Assembly: GCF_963678635.1 (NCBI RefSeq)
Contig: NC_087062.1
Span: 80,948,751 to 81,012,750 of the forward strand
From: Symsagittifera roscoffensis
Lineage: Eukaryota > Xenacoelomorpha > Acoela > Convolutidae
Direction of reading: 5' to 3'
DNA length: 64,000 nt
How positions within the stretch are numbered: position 1 is the stretch's first letter; each line of letters starts with the position of its first letter. Shown here piece by piece: positions 53,601-63,446 of the stretch. Made by a program: the position numbers and the translations under genes. The notes under the pieces are model-generated. The model was not told the origin of the DNA and ran no database searches. It saw nothing but the letters and a program-made list of their open reading frames with translations.

Positions 53601-55075
53601 AGCCATCGAACCTGAGGCTCCGCAAGTCAGAATTGGCAGCGGCATGGGCGGACATATCTCATGCACTGAGGGGCTTTTATGGACTAGCCGACATCCTGAT
53701 CGTATTGGACGAGGTGCTCATGCTAGAGATATCGAACTTTGCCAGGCAACTTAAGTTCAGCCCAGTCATCGGGGACGATCACCCGGCGATAAGCCAATTG
53801 ACGGCCAGCTTGTGGTTTCGGAGCATGGAGGTGAAGATCACGAATTCCACCGGCAAGTCTAGAGGTCCGAGCAACGAGGGAAAAAATGTGGCCGACACGG
53901 AGAAGCAATTAGAGTCGATGAAATATCGCCTGAAGCAAGAGAATGGCTGGTGGCCATTTTTGACACCAAGGCTGGAGAATGCCACGAATAAGACGAGGGA
54001 GGAAGCACCACCCCTCGTGAAACAAGTCTGGAGTTTTCTGGAGAAACAACTGGAGCTGGCCGAAGGAAGAGACATGAAGGTGGCTAGATTTGTCTCGGCC
54101 GCCAATGAAGTGACGATTGTAGGGTTCTGGAGAGAGCACGCCGAGGGTGAGCTGAAGACTAGAAGGGATCATGAGATTCTTAAGTTCTTGAGTCCTTGCT
54201 GGGGGAAAGAATTCATGGCAGGAATGTTCGGCACCACAGCAACCATCTTTGGAGCCTTTGTGCAGGAGATACTGGGCATGCCCATCAGCCTGCTCTTGGC
54301 TCTATATCTGGTCTACCCCAGATACTTGTTCAACATGGGCCCAGCGTACATGTTTAGTCGAGGAGTAGAGACACTTCGGGTTGATGGGTATCTGGCACTA
54401 GTACTCTTGACCCATGGGGAATTGGTGTCGTTTCATCGATTGATGGAATATGGGGAGCCCCTGTCTATGGGGAAAGTCCACTCGAGCATCGAAACCTACT
54501 CCTACAAGTGTGCAGCGGGGTTGAAGACGTTGTTAGTGCAATACCTCATGATGCAGAATCGGCACATGACGGGTGAAGATAAGAATCCAACATCGAGAGA
54601 AGAATGGAAGAAGATGAATGGAGGGATGCCTCTGTTGACGGACCTGTGCCTGGCAATGAGGTCGGACCCGATGGGGATAATCCGGGGTCTAGAGGAGGTG
54701 GTGACCTGCATTTACGGTCCAGCAGTGACGTACGCATTCCCAGATCCCCTGGTAACAACGTATCGTTACTCTGTGACGCACTTGAGTCTTATCAGCGTAC
54801 TGGATGGGACGGCGCTCAATTGGTGTCAGCAGGAGGTGCTTAGGGCACAAATGAGCAATACGGTACTCTTTGGAAAAGTGAAAGATGCCGAGCTGATAGT
54901 GTACAACTTCAGGGGGCAGATGCAATGTAGAATGGGAGGCAAGCGAGAGGGCCCCATCGAAACGTATCCCATGTTCTGGAACTTGAACCCACCGACGGCA
55001 GACGGACGAGAGATTTTGAGGATTCCTGCTTGGAAGGAGTGCTTTGCACTGGTCAGGCGGAGCTGGAGGCCATAA
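50645..55075 (+). CDS. P2 large ORF, N-terminal 1476 codons: coiled coil, SGNH hydrolase, second Rossmann-like domain
   Basis: The longest uninterrupted reading frame in the window. Residues about 1-110: conserved helical N-terminus. About 147-235: coiled coil with L-x-R-D-Q-A heptads. About 408-590: SGNH/GDSL domain with I-I-G-D-S-L-V (Ser, ~415), F-A-G-A-A (block II), M-I-G-T-N-D-V-S (~463-470) and D-G-I-H-F-D (His, ~562); all four catalytic blocks are present, so an active esterase is possible. About 835-980: I-V-A-G-S-D-F-E-G and F-A-G-M-N-D-H, a second Rossmann-like segment. About 1020-1476: helical region of unknown function shared with M. The last residues after about 55060 are out of frame with P1. 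In elements and L1/CR1-type ORF1 proteins esterase domains are known, but this size and context are unusual. No signal peptide or clear membrane anchor. Confidence 0.88.
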   Translation: MADRFWKSMPAALKKPTLDELYRRLRDLNYTRIDERMAGMLNAILQLEDQGECRESATEAVLMIGYTTEGISNQEQTRWLSWNVDGGVRGFDLARNPGLSNNTEYGAGEFPLPTRPTARPTGQSPSKVLSMTRAQQTTEAYPDLGVLRKELEKTQKERNKANLDRDQAKLDREKVQLERDQAVNERDQTLRVLEMLKAEHQQELRVRENAANCEQLKSELERIEQRQRELDAQKGARPKERVVTSSRPESRMEMDEAPRARGRFNLDREAREHMSEGLEVWIPNDATSSLRSLETQPIRPLMDVVLPGYTPTSTSSDSQVSGGSSRLKELGEKLRQKNREKSARPELPPTWREQPVRSVVISSYKKNTEKRYHRHNRLNWNAEQKARRDCFHDAAWVEYLAPTRVPEGAVHLIIGDSLVRVLTRIQSHWQTGILSFAGAATPQMLATLEMLGMTEVYTVTLMIGTNDVSRGEARKITRLHDNMSCLLEELRIQMDPILLTVCTVPYNMMFDQHALEMNEKVRNLNRVIREIHRKSVLPFGLLDVAERMEQAGFPEDTSNDGIHFDRPRGAEWLNDVFQEHINTLEADLLETAQFTLGPPPNPQFLALRALSGRLGPRVDIRDSSRSNQARLQSATPMESEEVTSSTPPGSAISSVVVAESKRETRSMETARLRYPEKVKGLDLEGLECRRELAETLGIERVSHEDLNRHHCVDWLKAHEAHFSRTKLMETADLTGIPTKAIMGPINYRPLKLLGSPGLIAEPPKHRTSIARIRLATPAQLKVVDKLLNPGGMELLDAAYEGSKLAEDPRYGKPCGSTQLAKTLGVYDIADPAAARVVIVAGSDFEGTSPKLFWPETLIYSLPGAELNQMLTLVVAIKSEMPCEPELLLFAGMNDHLHATGLLEQLKGNEPTSRKIWEAIQTLFAAMNEVQENVVSRFGSKTKVVFTTSPGYVNMPPALQFVYAVLILIAEGNEWRILMAAPNRELEPSNLRLRKSELAAAWADISHALRGFYGLADILIVLDEVLMLEISNFARQLKFSPVIGDDHPAISQLTASLWFRSMEVKITNSTGKSRGPSNEGKNVADTEKQLESMKYRLKQENGWWPFLTPRLENATNKTREEAPPLVKQVWSFLEKQLELAEGRDMKVARFVSAANEVTIVGFWREHAEGELKTRRDHEILKFLSPCWGKEFMAGMFGTTATIFGAFVQEILGMPISLLLALYLVYPRYLFNMGPAYMFSRGVETLRVDGYLALVLLTHGELVSFHRLMEYGEPLSMGKVHSSIETYSYKCAAGLKTLLVQYLMMQNRHMTGEDKNPTSREEWKKMNGGMPLLTDLCLAMRSDPMGIIRGLEEVVTCIYGPAVTYAFPDPLVTTYRYSVTHLSLISVLDGTALNWCQQEVLRAQMSNTVLFGKVKDAELIVYNFRGQMQCRMGGKREGPIETYPMFWNLNPPTADGREILRIPAWKECFALVRRSWRP

Positions 55076-56344
55076 TGGAGAAAGAAATCCTGCCAGCCAC
55101 CATGCCTGAGTTCCCGATAGTCAGGAGGATGACCTTGGGAATGAACAGTCCCTTGGTAGTTCCATCCATAATGGCGAGGATGACAACGGAGGAAATGCAG
55201 AAATACTTCACTGATGGCTGGGACCCCTTGTTCATCGGCTACACGGCGGCGGTCTAATTCCACACTAGCGAGGCAAAGATAAATTCGTGGACGACGCAAG
55301 CGAAAAAAATGAGAGGTTCGCAGCCCCCCGGATATGAGGTGCGAAAGGTCTTGAGAGCTCTTGAGCAGGAGGGACTTGAGAACATGCTACCAATATGGGA
55401 TGATGGCAGGATGATCATGATGGAGGGGCACGTCGCATTGGTGGACGACATGAAATTTGCAACAAGAAAGTATAGGGCACCCCATGGCTTAGAACAGGTG
55501 GAAATGAGACAGGAGGGGAAAAAACTAGATGCAGCAGGTCAACTGCACGTAGCCCTGACGGAATACATGAGATTGGACCCGGCTACACCATCACCACTGT
55601 CAGTGGATACACCTGGAGACAAGAGGAGTGGACCCGTGGAGGACCAGTTCAAGAGAATTCTCGAGAGAAGGAGAAATGAGTCAGAAGAAGAGAGTATGGA
55701 TGAAACTCTCAGTGAAGCCGGTGAGGACATGGAAGTGGGGAATACGCCTGAACCAGGACCATCAGGGGAGGAGCTCACCACTCAAGAGCTATTGAAAGAC
55801 TTGAGCGAGGAGAATTGGGCAGATACTGCCACTCCACCTCTGACTCCGTCCCCCCGGAAGACTGGAATTGCCATTGGCAAGCGAGACCTCCAATATGGGG
55901 ATGATACTCTTGAGCTCGGAGGAAAGGGAAAAGAATACTTTCGAAGGGAACAGGGACATGTTCCTGGGGTCTCTGAAGGACGATGCTTCGCAGGAGTTCT
56001 TGAAGGAATTCAACCAAGAAGTGGGCAGCGAGACGACGCTGGACAAATTCAAGGAGGAACTGTGGGACACAGTCGTGAAGTTTGGAGAACCGCTTCTGAT
56101 AGGAACGGGCCTGGATGAGAAGGCGAGAAAAGAGTTGCTGAACAAGCTGATAGAGCTGAGGAATTCACGATCGAAGACTAGAGAAGAAAAATGTGAGGAC
56201 ACCTCTACTCTGAAACAAAAAACTGTAGATAAAATAGTTGATGATATAAAAGGGGATAAGGTTGGGACTAGTAATATGATTAAAAGTACTAATATCCTTA
56301 AGGCTCGAGCAGGGGGAGGCAAGAGTTGGAAGGGTTGGAGGTAG
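55076..56344 (+). pseudogene. P2 large ORF, conserved start and disordered linker
   Basis: Aligns with P1 32680-33940. Pieces: 55030-55257 ends at a TAA where P1 has Tyr; 55258-56118 continues in the same frame (T-T-Q-A-K-K-M-R-G-S, W-D-D-G-R-M-I, T-R-K-Y-R-A-P); the frame then moves at about 55860-55900 (55868-56344). Rich in E, D, S, P, with T-P-P-L-T-P-S-P, so probably disordered. No domain. Confidence 0.7.
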
Positions 56345-58061
56345 ACAGAGAGGTCGAATCAGTGATGATAGCCACAACAACCTCAAGCAGAGATGTGAAG
56401 ACTCGCAAAAGGAAGAGAGAAGTAGAGGGATTGGGTAGTCCTTCAGTGGATGCTGTCTCGGAAGGAAACTTGAGAGTGACGGCGCCCATGGTTTTGGCTC
56501 GATGCAAGACGGCGGCACGGAGCTCAGAAGACCACTCGAAGTAGAGAGGGAAATAGAGGCTTCCACCAGTTCGACATCGGAGTAAGACTTCAAGCTCCAG
56601 AAGATAAACGTGAAGAGAGGTTCAACGAGCGGACAGACATGGGAAGTGGATGTCGGCAAGGAATGGGTCTCGAAAGCACACCAGGCCACGGGCAAGCAAG
56701 TGACGAGTGATCCACTGGAGAGGAACAAGACGAGGAACACCTCCCGGACATGGTGGGTGGCCCTCGAGACTTTGAAGGAAATGGAGGACTGCTTGAAGAA
56801 GTTGGACAGTGGAGTAGCTCGCAAGCGACGCAATTGGGCCACCCAGCAAAAAGCCGAGGTTAACAAGATAGAAATGGCGAATCAGCTGAAGAGGTCTTGG
56901 CAGAACTTGTTGAAGGATCATTTTGAAGAAGCAATGAGGACACCCTCATCAGCACTGCCATTGATGGCGAATCCCTTCGTTAGAACTGCAGGACAATTAA
57001 TGTTCACCTGGAGTCTGGTGGGAATAGAGTTGGAGACATTGACCTCGTATGACAGGCTGAAGTTGGGAAGCAAGAAGCTAGATGTGTATCAAGCACTGAT
57101 GCAACACGTGGCCAGGGACAGTTCAGGCTTGAGCCTGGCTAGGAGGAAGGATGCCATATGTTTCTTGAGATGGATAATGTCAATGATGTCTGATAGCACC
57201 ATCTTGGCATGCCACCAGAGAGCAAGCGGAAGTAAAACCATGGAAAAAAGAGTCTCAACGGTCATCTTGAACGTGTATCAGAGTACAGGAAAAGAAAAGG
57301 AAGATGGTTCCAGACTATCCCTAGAGAACCACAGAAAGCTAGACGAGGTACGGAGGTTTCATAATATGAAGTTCGAAGAAGAACATGATGTTCACCGTAA
57401 CCTGGCCTCGTCAGAGCAGTACTCGAGACTCGGCGAGAAGGGGGAATACCAATACGTGTCGGGAGTGATGGGAATAGCCTACAACCCCTTCTTAGACTCA
57501 GAAACTGGAGGCGCTCACAGGAACCACGAGGTAGCGGAGCTACTGAAGTTTTGGACAGAAAGAATAGTGGAAATAGACGCGGTGGAGAAAGAGGAGCCGA
57601 GCCTGGGCCTGATTCTTGAGAAAACACCAGAGGTGGTGAGCATACCGCGCTCGAACAAGAGAGTTGAAGTGAACATGGGTGATGGAAATGGCTTGTTAAT
57701 CACGAACTTGGGAGTGGTATGGAAGTTACTAAGACCCTCCTGGTGCCCACATCCCCACGCGAGTCTGATCGAGGAAACCACAGAGCGAGTGAGGCTAGCA
57801 CCAACGGAGGATGAAGATTTGGCAAAATTGAGTGTGTTGCACAAACTAATCTCACCTCAGATGCAGGAGTCAGGCGAAAAGACGAACAAGCTCGGGTCAG
57901 CAAAGAAGATGGAGCCGGGTAGCTGTCTGGATTCGACGTGTGGGAACGGAGAGCACACCTGCGATGAACGGTCATGTGTCAGGATACTGTCCTTTCAAAA
58001 GAAGACCTGGTCACTTGGTTTGAAGACATCACGGAAAGGGAGAAAAGTGAAGTGCAAATAG
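56345..58061 (+). pseudogene. P2 large ORF, helical segment and Cys cluster
   Basis: Open mainly from 56610. K-R-G-S-T-S-G-Q-T-W-E-V-D-V-G, W-W-V-A-L-E-T-L, D-H-F-E-E-A-M-R, A-R-R-K-D-A-I-C-F-L-R-W and P-S-W-C-P-H-P-H-A-S-L are all shared with P1. Near 57930-57985 a Cys/His cluster (C-L-D-S-T-C-G-N-G-E-H-T-C ... C-V-R) may bind metal. The frame is lost at about 58000 by a single base, continuing in the next feature. Function unknown. Confidence 0.75.
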
Positions 58062-59509
58062 TTGCGGAGTGTTACTCGAGAACTACGGTGAATATAGCGA
58101 CAGCTCTTGGATTCTTCTCGAGAATGTGTAGTCTGCAGTCACTAGAGAGGCTAGAGTCTGAACACCATTTAGTGACGGCGTTGAGCGTAGAATCATGGCC
58201 TGGGGTCTTGCAGGTGACTCAAAAACACATCCGGAGCTGGAAGGTTGGTCTCGAGGCGGAAATGGGGTTTCCCATGAGCGAAGCTTATGGCCTGCCATTG
58301 AACGCAATATCCCTGATAGGGTCAATGATGGCCAATTTGTGCGGAAGCCACTACCCACTGCACATGGCGATGGTGGAAGCATCCAGCCAGCGAGTACTGG
58401 TGGACAAGGCCTTCTCGGTGCCCAAGTGCGTGAGGCTGGCTCGGGCATCGCATCACTCGCATAAGCTGTTGAGGAAAATCAGAGGGACAGTGCCGAAGGA
58501 GTTGAGAGATGACTTGAGTGAAATCTGGGGAGAAGAACTTTTGAAGTTGGAAAGTGAGAACACGAGCGATCACGAGAGACAAAACGTGATCGGAAAACCT
58601 GTGGGGGGTGCTCCAAACATGGAAGAGATTGACACCATGCATGAGAAAATGATAGAGCTTGAGCCTCTCTTGGAAGCCTATGGGGAGCGTAACCTCAGGA
58701 GCATTGAGATCACCCATGGAGAATGCCCATGCCACTGTTTGGCACAAACGGTGTGGTATCCAGATCACAAGAACCTTTGCCTGGTGTGGGATATGGAAGA
58801 AATTCGGTCAATCGGACTACCGGATCACCGGCAAAAGGTGACGCTCTTAGTAGTGAGTACGATGCTGGCTCTGAGATGGATAGAAGAGAATATAACGAAG
58901 TATCGGGAAGCGACGACGCCAACGGCTGAGTCAATATATGCGATAGACTACAGCAGGAGACTCGAGTTATTTGAGACTGTGTGCAAAGTATTCGCCATAC
59001 CAATGGAGGTCAGACACGTATGGAGCCGCTTGAGGTACTTTCCTTGGTTTCGAGCGACACTGACGTCTTGGTTATACATGACAACGAAAGATCACATGAG
59101 AAAGCATCAAAAGGAGTATCGACAGTTCCAGGCCGAGATTGGGCCGGAAGCTTTTAAGAGACCCCTGTTAACCCATCGAAATGCGATCACGACAGGATGG
59201 AAGAGAGTGGGTAAAATGTCTAGAGACAATACCAAAGCGAGGGAATCGATACTAGAGGAGGACCTGGCGAAGACCGTGAGCTTGAGCCTGCACAACTCCT
59301 TTTGTTTGAACCGGGAATCTAGGGTGAAGGCACTACCCAACCAGGCAAAGAGGTTGCAGGAGCAAAGAGAATGGATGCGATCCTATGAACAGCTGAAGGC
59401 TTGGGAGGAGATTGTGATTAGCTCCGATGATGAAGAAGAACTGTTGAAACAGTTTGCCGTATCTAGTACTTCAGGGTGCGGCACCTCCAAGGCGAAGAGT
59501 GCGAGATGA
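57974..59509 (+). pseudogene. P2 large ORF, C-terminal region
   Basis: 511 codons to the natural stop at 59509. Conserved with M and P1: C-S-L-Q-S-L-E-R-L, F-S-V-P-K-C-V-R-L-A-R, H-G-E-C-P-C-H-C-L-A-Q-T, W-S-R-L-R-Y-F-P-W-F-R-A, L-T-H-R-N-A-I-T-T-G and H-N-S-F-C. Ends with an acidic S-S-D-D-E-E patch and a basic tail. The first methionine is not a real start; the region belongs to the preceding ORF before a frameshift near 58000. Confidence 0.78.
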
Positions 59510-59924
59510 GCGGATGGTTCGAATGGATCTTGAGTCTTGAGAGGGAAAGGGGCTTGAGTGTGGATCCGGGTGAAACCTGGGTTCACGAAAAAGAAATTTT
59601 AACGAATCAGATATTGTAATTAATATGCTATATCTATTATATAAATCAAAATAATGCATGACAATTTCCTGATTGAATAGGACAAAAGAAATTTTAAATA
59701 ATTGGCTTGAAAAGCGAGAATTCAAGGGTGCAGGTGTGTGCAGATTTTGATTGCTGTTTAGCGATAGTGTGAAAATTTTACATGGCCGTGAATTTTGGGG
59801 TGTAGATAAGCTTAAGTCTGTTGCAAACTTCTGTAAATGACCACTGGCACTGTACCTTGAGCAACACTCGGTTTTTTGGGACTCACTGGCAGACGACAGC
59901 ACGCGATGAGGACATCGATCTTGA
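59510..59924 (+). other. P2 3' untranslated region
   Basis: AT-rich, aligned with P1 36952-37380. No ORF of note. Confidence 0.7.
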
Positions 59925-59936
59925 GTCCGGGGAGTA
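59925..59936 (+). promoter_or_regulatory. P2 3' polypurine tract
   Basis: GTCCGGGGAGTA followed by TGTGCCAG, the LTR start. Confidence 0.85.
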
Positions 59937-60803
59937 TGTGCCAGTCGGTCATATTTGGAAGTTTGACCTTAAGAAAAGCAAGAGCACTCAATTTTGGAGT
60001 GAAATTTAATTTTTCAAAAATTCGAATGGAGCCTGTCATGCACGATTTTCTCGCGATAACTAAAAGCCGAAAAAGAGAAGTCAGAACAATCGAGTAACAA
60101 TCGCGGGAAAGTTGCTAGATAAAACAATGGGAAATTGCTATTCGCAATTTCTGTCACAATAGAACGAGAGTAGAGCTGTCCCATCTGAAACAGAGACAAG
60201 CGTATTCCCGAGGACTGGATTGTCATCACTCGATTGGATTATTATTTGAACTGAACTAGAGTGAACCTTCGGTGGAAAGGTGGACAGCTTGAGTGTCCCT
60301 ATGGTTCACGAAAAACTACATTCTAGAGTTAAAACTTGTCCTTGTCATTTGAACATTAAAACTCATTTAGTTACATTATTTAATTCTCGAGTTAATTACC
60401 GACTGAAGTACTTCCCTTACTTGAGTGTGCTGCGATGTGAGTACTTAATTTAAATTTCTAGAGTGTGTTTTATAATTGTTATGTTGAGGTAAGGCGAGTT
60501 CCACTGTCTAATAAAAAGTAACTTAACGGATTGTTCCGACCCGGTTTTTAACGGCGTTCATGTATTTTGGGTATCTAGAGACCTAAGTATGGGGACGTTA
60601 TTATTTCTAGAGTGGGAGGGATATTTTGGTAGTAGCCTTTAAGCTGTAACGGGTCGTAGTCTCATGTCACAAGCGAACCGAATTGGCTCCGACTGATTTG
60701 AGGTAGAAAAACACAAGAGATAGTGTCCCTGACTCTTGAGCCAATGGTTATAGGGCCTATTTTTCTTAAGCTTCATGTGTGACTGCAGTAGACGAATGTT
60801 ACA
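59937..60803 (+). repeat. P2 3' LTR
   Basis: 867 bp, TGTGCCAGTC to GAATGTTACA. It ends 57 bp before the IFT52 ATG, so it could supply promoter or terminator sequence next to that gene. Confidence 0.9.
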
Positions 60804-60840
60804 AAAGAACTTGAACTTAACTTTGTTTTTTCAATCCGAT

Positions 60841-60860
60841 GATTTATTTCAGAAAGGAAA
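60841..60860 (+). promoter_or_regulatory. Splice acceptor just upstream of IFT52 ATG
   Basis: GATTTATTTCAG ends at 60852, 8 nt before the ATG at 60861. No donor is obvious in the short stretch between the P2 LTR and this site, so it may be a trans-splice acceptor or the end of an intron whose donor lies beyond the element. Confidence 0.5.
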
Positions 60861-62544
60861 ATGCGAGACAGAAGCTTTGGTTTTGTCCAGGAAGCGTCAA
60901 GCGGAGGTGCGGCGCAAAGCTCTTCAGGTGGTGCAATATTTTTTAATACCTGCAAGGACGAGGAGTTCGAAATCAGAGACTCTCTGAAGGAGTTAAAACG
61001 ACGTTTGCAGACAGATTACTCAATTCGTGAACCCCAGCGTGCACGAAGTGACAATCTTGACGAAAATGAACTCAGAGCCTCAAAATTGTTCATCACTTGT
61101 GGTCCGCGAAAAATGTTCACAAGTACTGAGTTCGCGCTGTTAAAACAGCACGTTGAGTCTGGAAATGCAGTGCTAATCATGATGGGTGAAGGCGGCGAGC
61201 CGTCTTATAAGACCAACATTAACTACTTTCTGGAGGACTATGGGATTGCAGTGAATACTGACAGCGTTATTCGCTTGGAGTACTATAAGTACCATCATCC
61301 AAAAGAAGCTCTCATAACTAACGGAGTTCTAAATCGAGGTATAAGTGAAGCAGCAGGGAAAACGTTCTCAATTCTTTCCTCCGAAGACGAGGGAAATAAC
61401 TCACAGGCCATAAGTTTTGTGTACCCGTATGGCGCTACATTGAACGTGAAAAATGTGACAAAAGATCTGCACTCAGTTCCCGTCCTGTCAACGGGGTCTG
61501 TTTGTTTCCCTATTAACAGACCAGTAATGGCATTCTACGAAGATCCTAATTCAGGCGGAAGAATTGCAGTGATTGGATCTACACGAATGTTCAATAAGGA
61601 ATATATAAATAAGGTACATTTTTGCTTCTGGTTGGTTTCCACATTTTATAAAATGGTCTAACTAAGTTTTTTTGGTTTAGGAAGAGAACTGGAAGATCGG
61701 AGAAGTGTTGTTCAGATGGTTGATGAAAGGGCCAGAAGAAGTGACCCTGAACAAAATTGACTCTGGTGATCCGGAAGTTGGTGATTATCTTCTTATACCC
61801 GATACAGGCTCACTGTCCGAGAACGTCAAGGTGAGCGAATAATTGGTAGTGTAGAATACCTAGAAAGTTTTATTTGTCGCATTATACTGTTTCACTTCAG
61901 ACTTCCTTGCAAGAAACTGAGGAGGTGAACAAAGATGAGGAAAGCTTGTTCGAGGATACGTTATTTGAATTCGACACTTCATTGGTTCCTTTGGTAAGTG
62001 AACTCGCAGCTCAATCCATAAGTCTTGCATATAATCCATATAATATTTTATAAGGTTAGACGTATTTTTGAGTTATTGGTCAAATTTTGAAAAACCGTCG
62101 TTGCTGGCGTACTACAATGAATGCTTTCAGGTCATTGACGCTTACAAAGATTTGAAGGTTGAACATGAGCCTCTTACTCTGATTCCCCCGGAGTTCGAAA
62201 CGCCCCTACCTCACTGTCAACCGGCGGTATTTCCGCCGACCTTCAGAGAAGTTGAGCCGCCGGCCTTGGAGCTTTTCAATCTCGACGAGGAATTCAGCTC
62301 CACTCGATCAAGGCTGGCAACTGCCTACAATAAATGCACTGAAGAAGATTTGCAATACTTCATTGAAGAGTCAGGAGATATTTGCAGTGTGCTGGATAAA
62401 ATTGGTTCCAACGCTCCTGAGGATAGACCGAAAAAGATTCTTGAATACATTTTCAAACAAATAGTGGCATTCAAGAAGACGGGGTCGGCAGGAAGCGACG
62501 ATTCAATGATGCGCCAGGGAAGCGATAACTTGATAATGGACTAA
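60861..62544 (+). CDS. IFT52: Intraflagellar transport protein 52 homologue (IFT52), four coding exons
   Basis: IFT52 is a core IFT-B subunit that carries cargo in cilia. Exons 60861-61613, 61681-61830, 61901-61993 and 62131-62544; introns of 67, 70 and 137 bp, all GT-AG and between codons. The product is about 469 residues (human protein 437). Family signatures: I-T-C-G-P-R-K-M-F-T, M-G-E-G-G-E-P, T-N-I-N-Y-F-L-E-D-Y-G-I, H-P-K-E-A-L, L-S-T-G-S-V-C-F-P-I-N-R-P, then F-E-T-P-L-P, P-A-V-F-P-P-T-F-R-E, E-L-F-N-L-D-E and K-C-T-E-E-D-L in exon 4. The N-terminal extension before F-N-T-C-K-D-E is rich in S and G. It appears intact. P2 LTR sits directly upstream. Confidence 0.95.
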
Positions 62545-63038
62545 TTAATAATTGAAGACGGCACAAAATAATTGAACATCGAAAAGGACTTTACAGAAAT
62601 TGTTTTTTTTAGCTTGACGGGCTAGCGTAGATTGCAAATATTTCTGTAAAATGTAAATGTTTTTATGTAGATACGAGATTCACATGTAAATACTTATGTT
62701 AATTCAGTCTTTTCCGTAAACGTATTTTGGAAGCCCATACCTATTGTTTCAGCATCAAATAGTACAAACAGACTCTAAAACGATATGCTTAAAGAGAGTC
62801 TCAAACGATTTGATGGATAAACTCGAGGCATGTACTTTGTTAGTCTATGTCGTGGAAGTTCGATCTAAATAGAGTATCGGAATAATTAATGCAAATAATT
62901 TTTTCTGAAATTGAAAAAAATTTCTAGCTTCACCATATTGATTTGATGCTTTTCGGTCATTTTTTCCACAATAACAAACAAACGCTTGTTCAACCTAGCT
63001 TGCATAAATTAGTGTTCATCAAAAGTGCTAATTTTGGA
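62545..63038. other. Intergenic, IFT52 3' side
   Basis: AT-rich; 3' UTR of IFT52 probably lies here, but no unambiguous AATAAA was located. Nothing else seen. Confidence 0.5.
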
Positions 63039-63446
63039 TCAATTGAGCAACCCCCCGGTTGAGCTATCTCCCACAAGCAAAAACGGTAAGACGTTACAAA
63101 AGACGTCATCAAGCGCAAGTAGATGGTTGATGGGCTCATAACACGCAATCAGCTGGCCGGCTGAAGTGTATTTAATATGAGTATCGAGAAAAAATTTTGC
63201 TTGGGCGGCCACTGCCTCATCTAGGAAAGCGAGGTGCCAGTGTAAGATATCAGACAGCCAAGAAAATGCTTCAGCAAAGTGGCTATAGATAAATATGCTG
63301 ACTATTAAACGCAAACTTTGCACTAAAAAATGTAATCTACGGAAAAATGGACTGGTCTTATAATGTGGAAACAAAGAAGCGAAGCCGAACTTCGCACCAT
63401 TTGCGATTTGATACAAAGTTTGAACGAAAATGAGTAATTGAAAAAA
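63039..63446 (-). CDS. Possible coding exon of unidentified gene
   Basis: An open stretch of about 125-136 codons ending in TAA, with ordinary amino-acid composition (A-N-G-A-K-F-G, P-F-F-R-R-L-H-F-L, E-A-F-S-W-L-S-D-I-L-H, L-L-V-G-D-S-S). It looks helical and hydrophobic, like the C-terminal exon of a helical-repeat protein. There is no ATG at the start and no clear AG acceptor just upstream, so exon limits are unknown. No family recognised. Confidence 0.35.
   Translation of the reverse strand, partial: FFQLLIFVQTLYQIANGAKFGFASLFPHYKTSPFFRRLHFLVQSLRLIVSIFIYSHFAEAFSWLSDILHWHLAFLDEAVAAQAKFFLDTHIKYTSAGQLIACYEPINHLLALDDVFCNVLPFLLVGDSSTGGLLN

Larger units (their letters stand above)
42749..60803 (+). 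mobile_element. P2, deleted giant Ty3/gypsy-like element
   Basis: Truncated 5' LTR (42749-43508), damaged PBS, gag to macrodomain (43519-50146), large ORF (50645-59509), PPT and 3' LTR (59937-60803). Compared with M it lacks the leader, ORF1 and the integrase core, and its protease motif is mutated. The large ORF is the best preserved in the window. It would depend on helpers for any movement. Confidence 0.92.

Noticed and set aside
50645-55075. Large ORF as an envelope gene
   Set aside because: No signal peptide, no convincing membrane anchor and no fusion-type features were seen; an SGNH hydrolase is visible instead.
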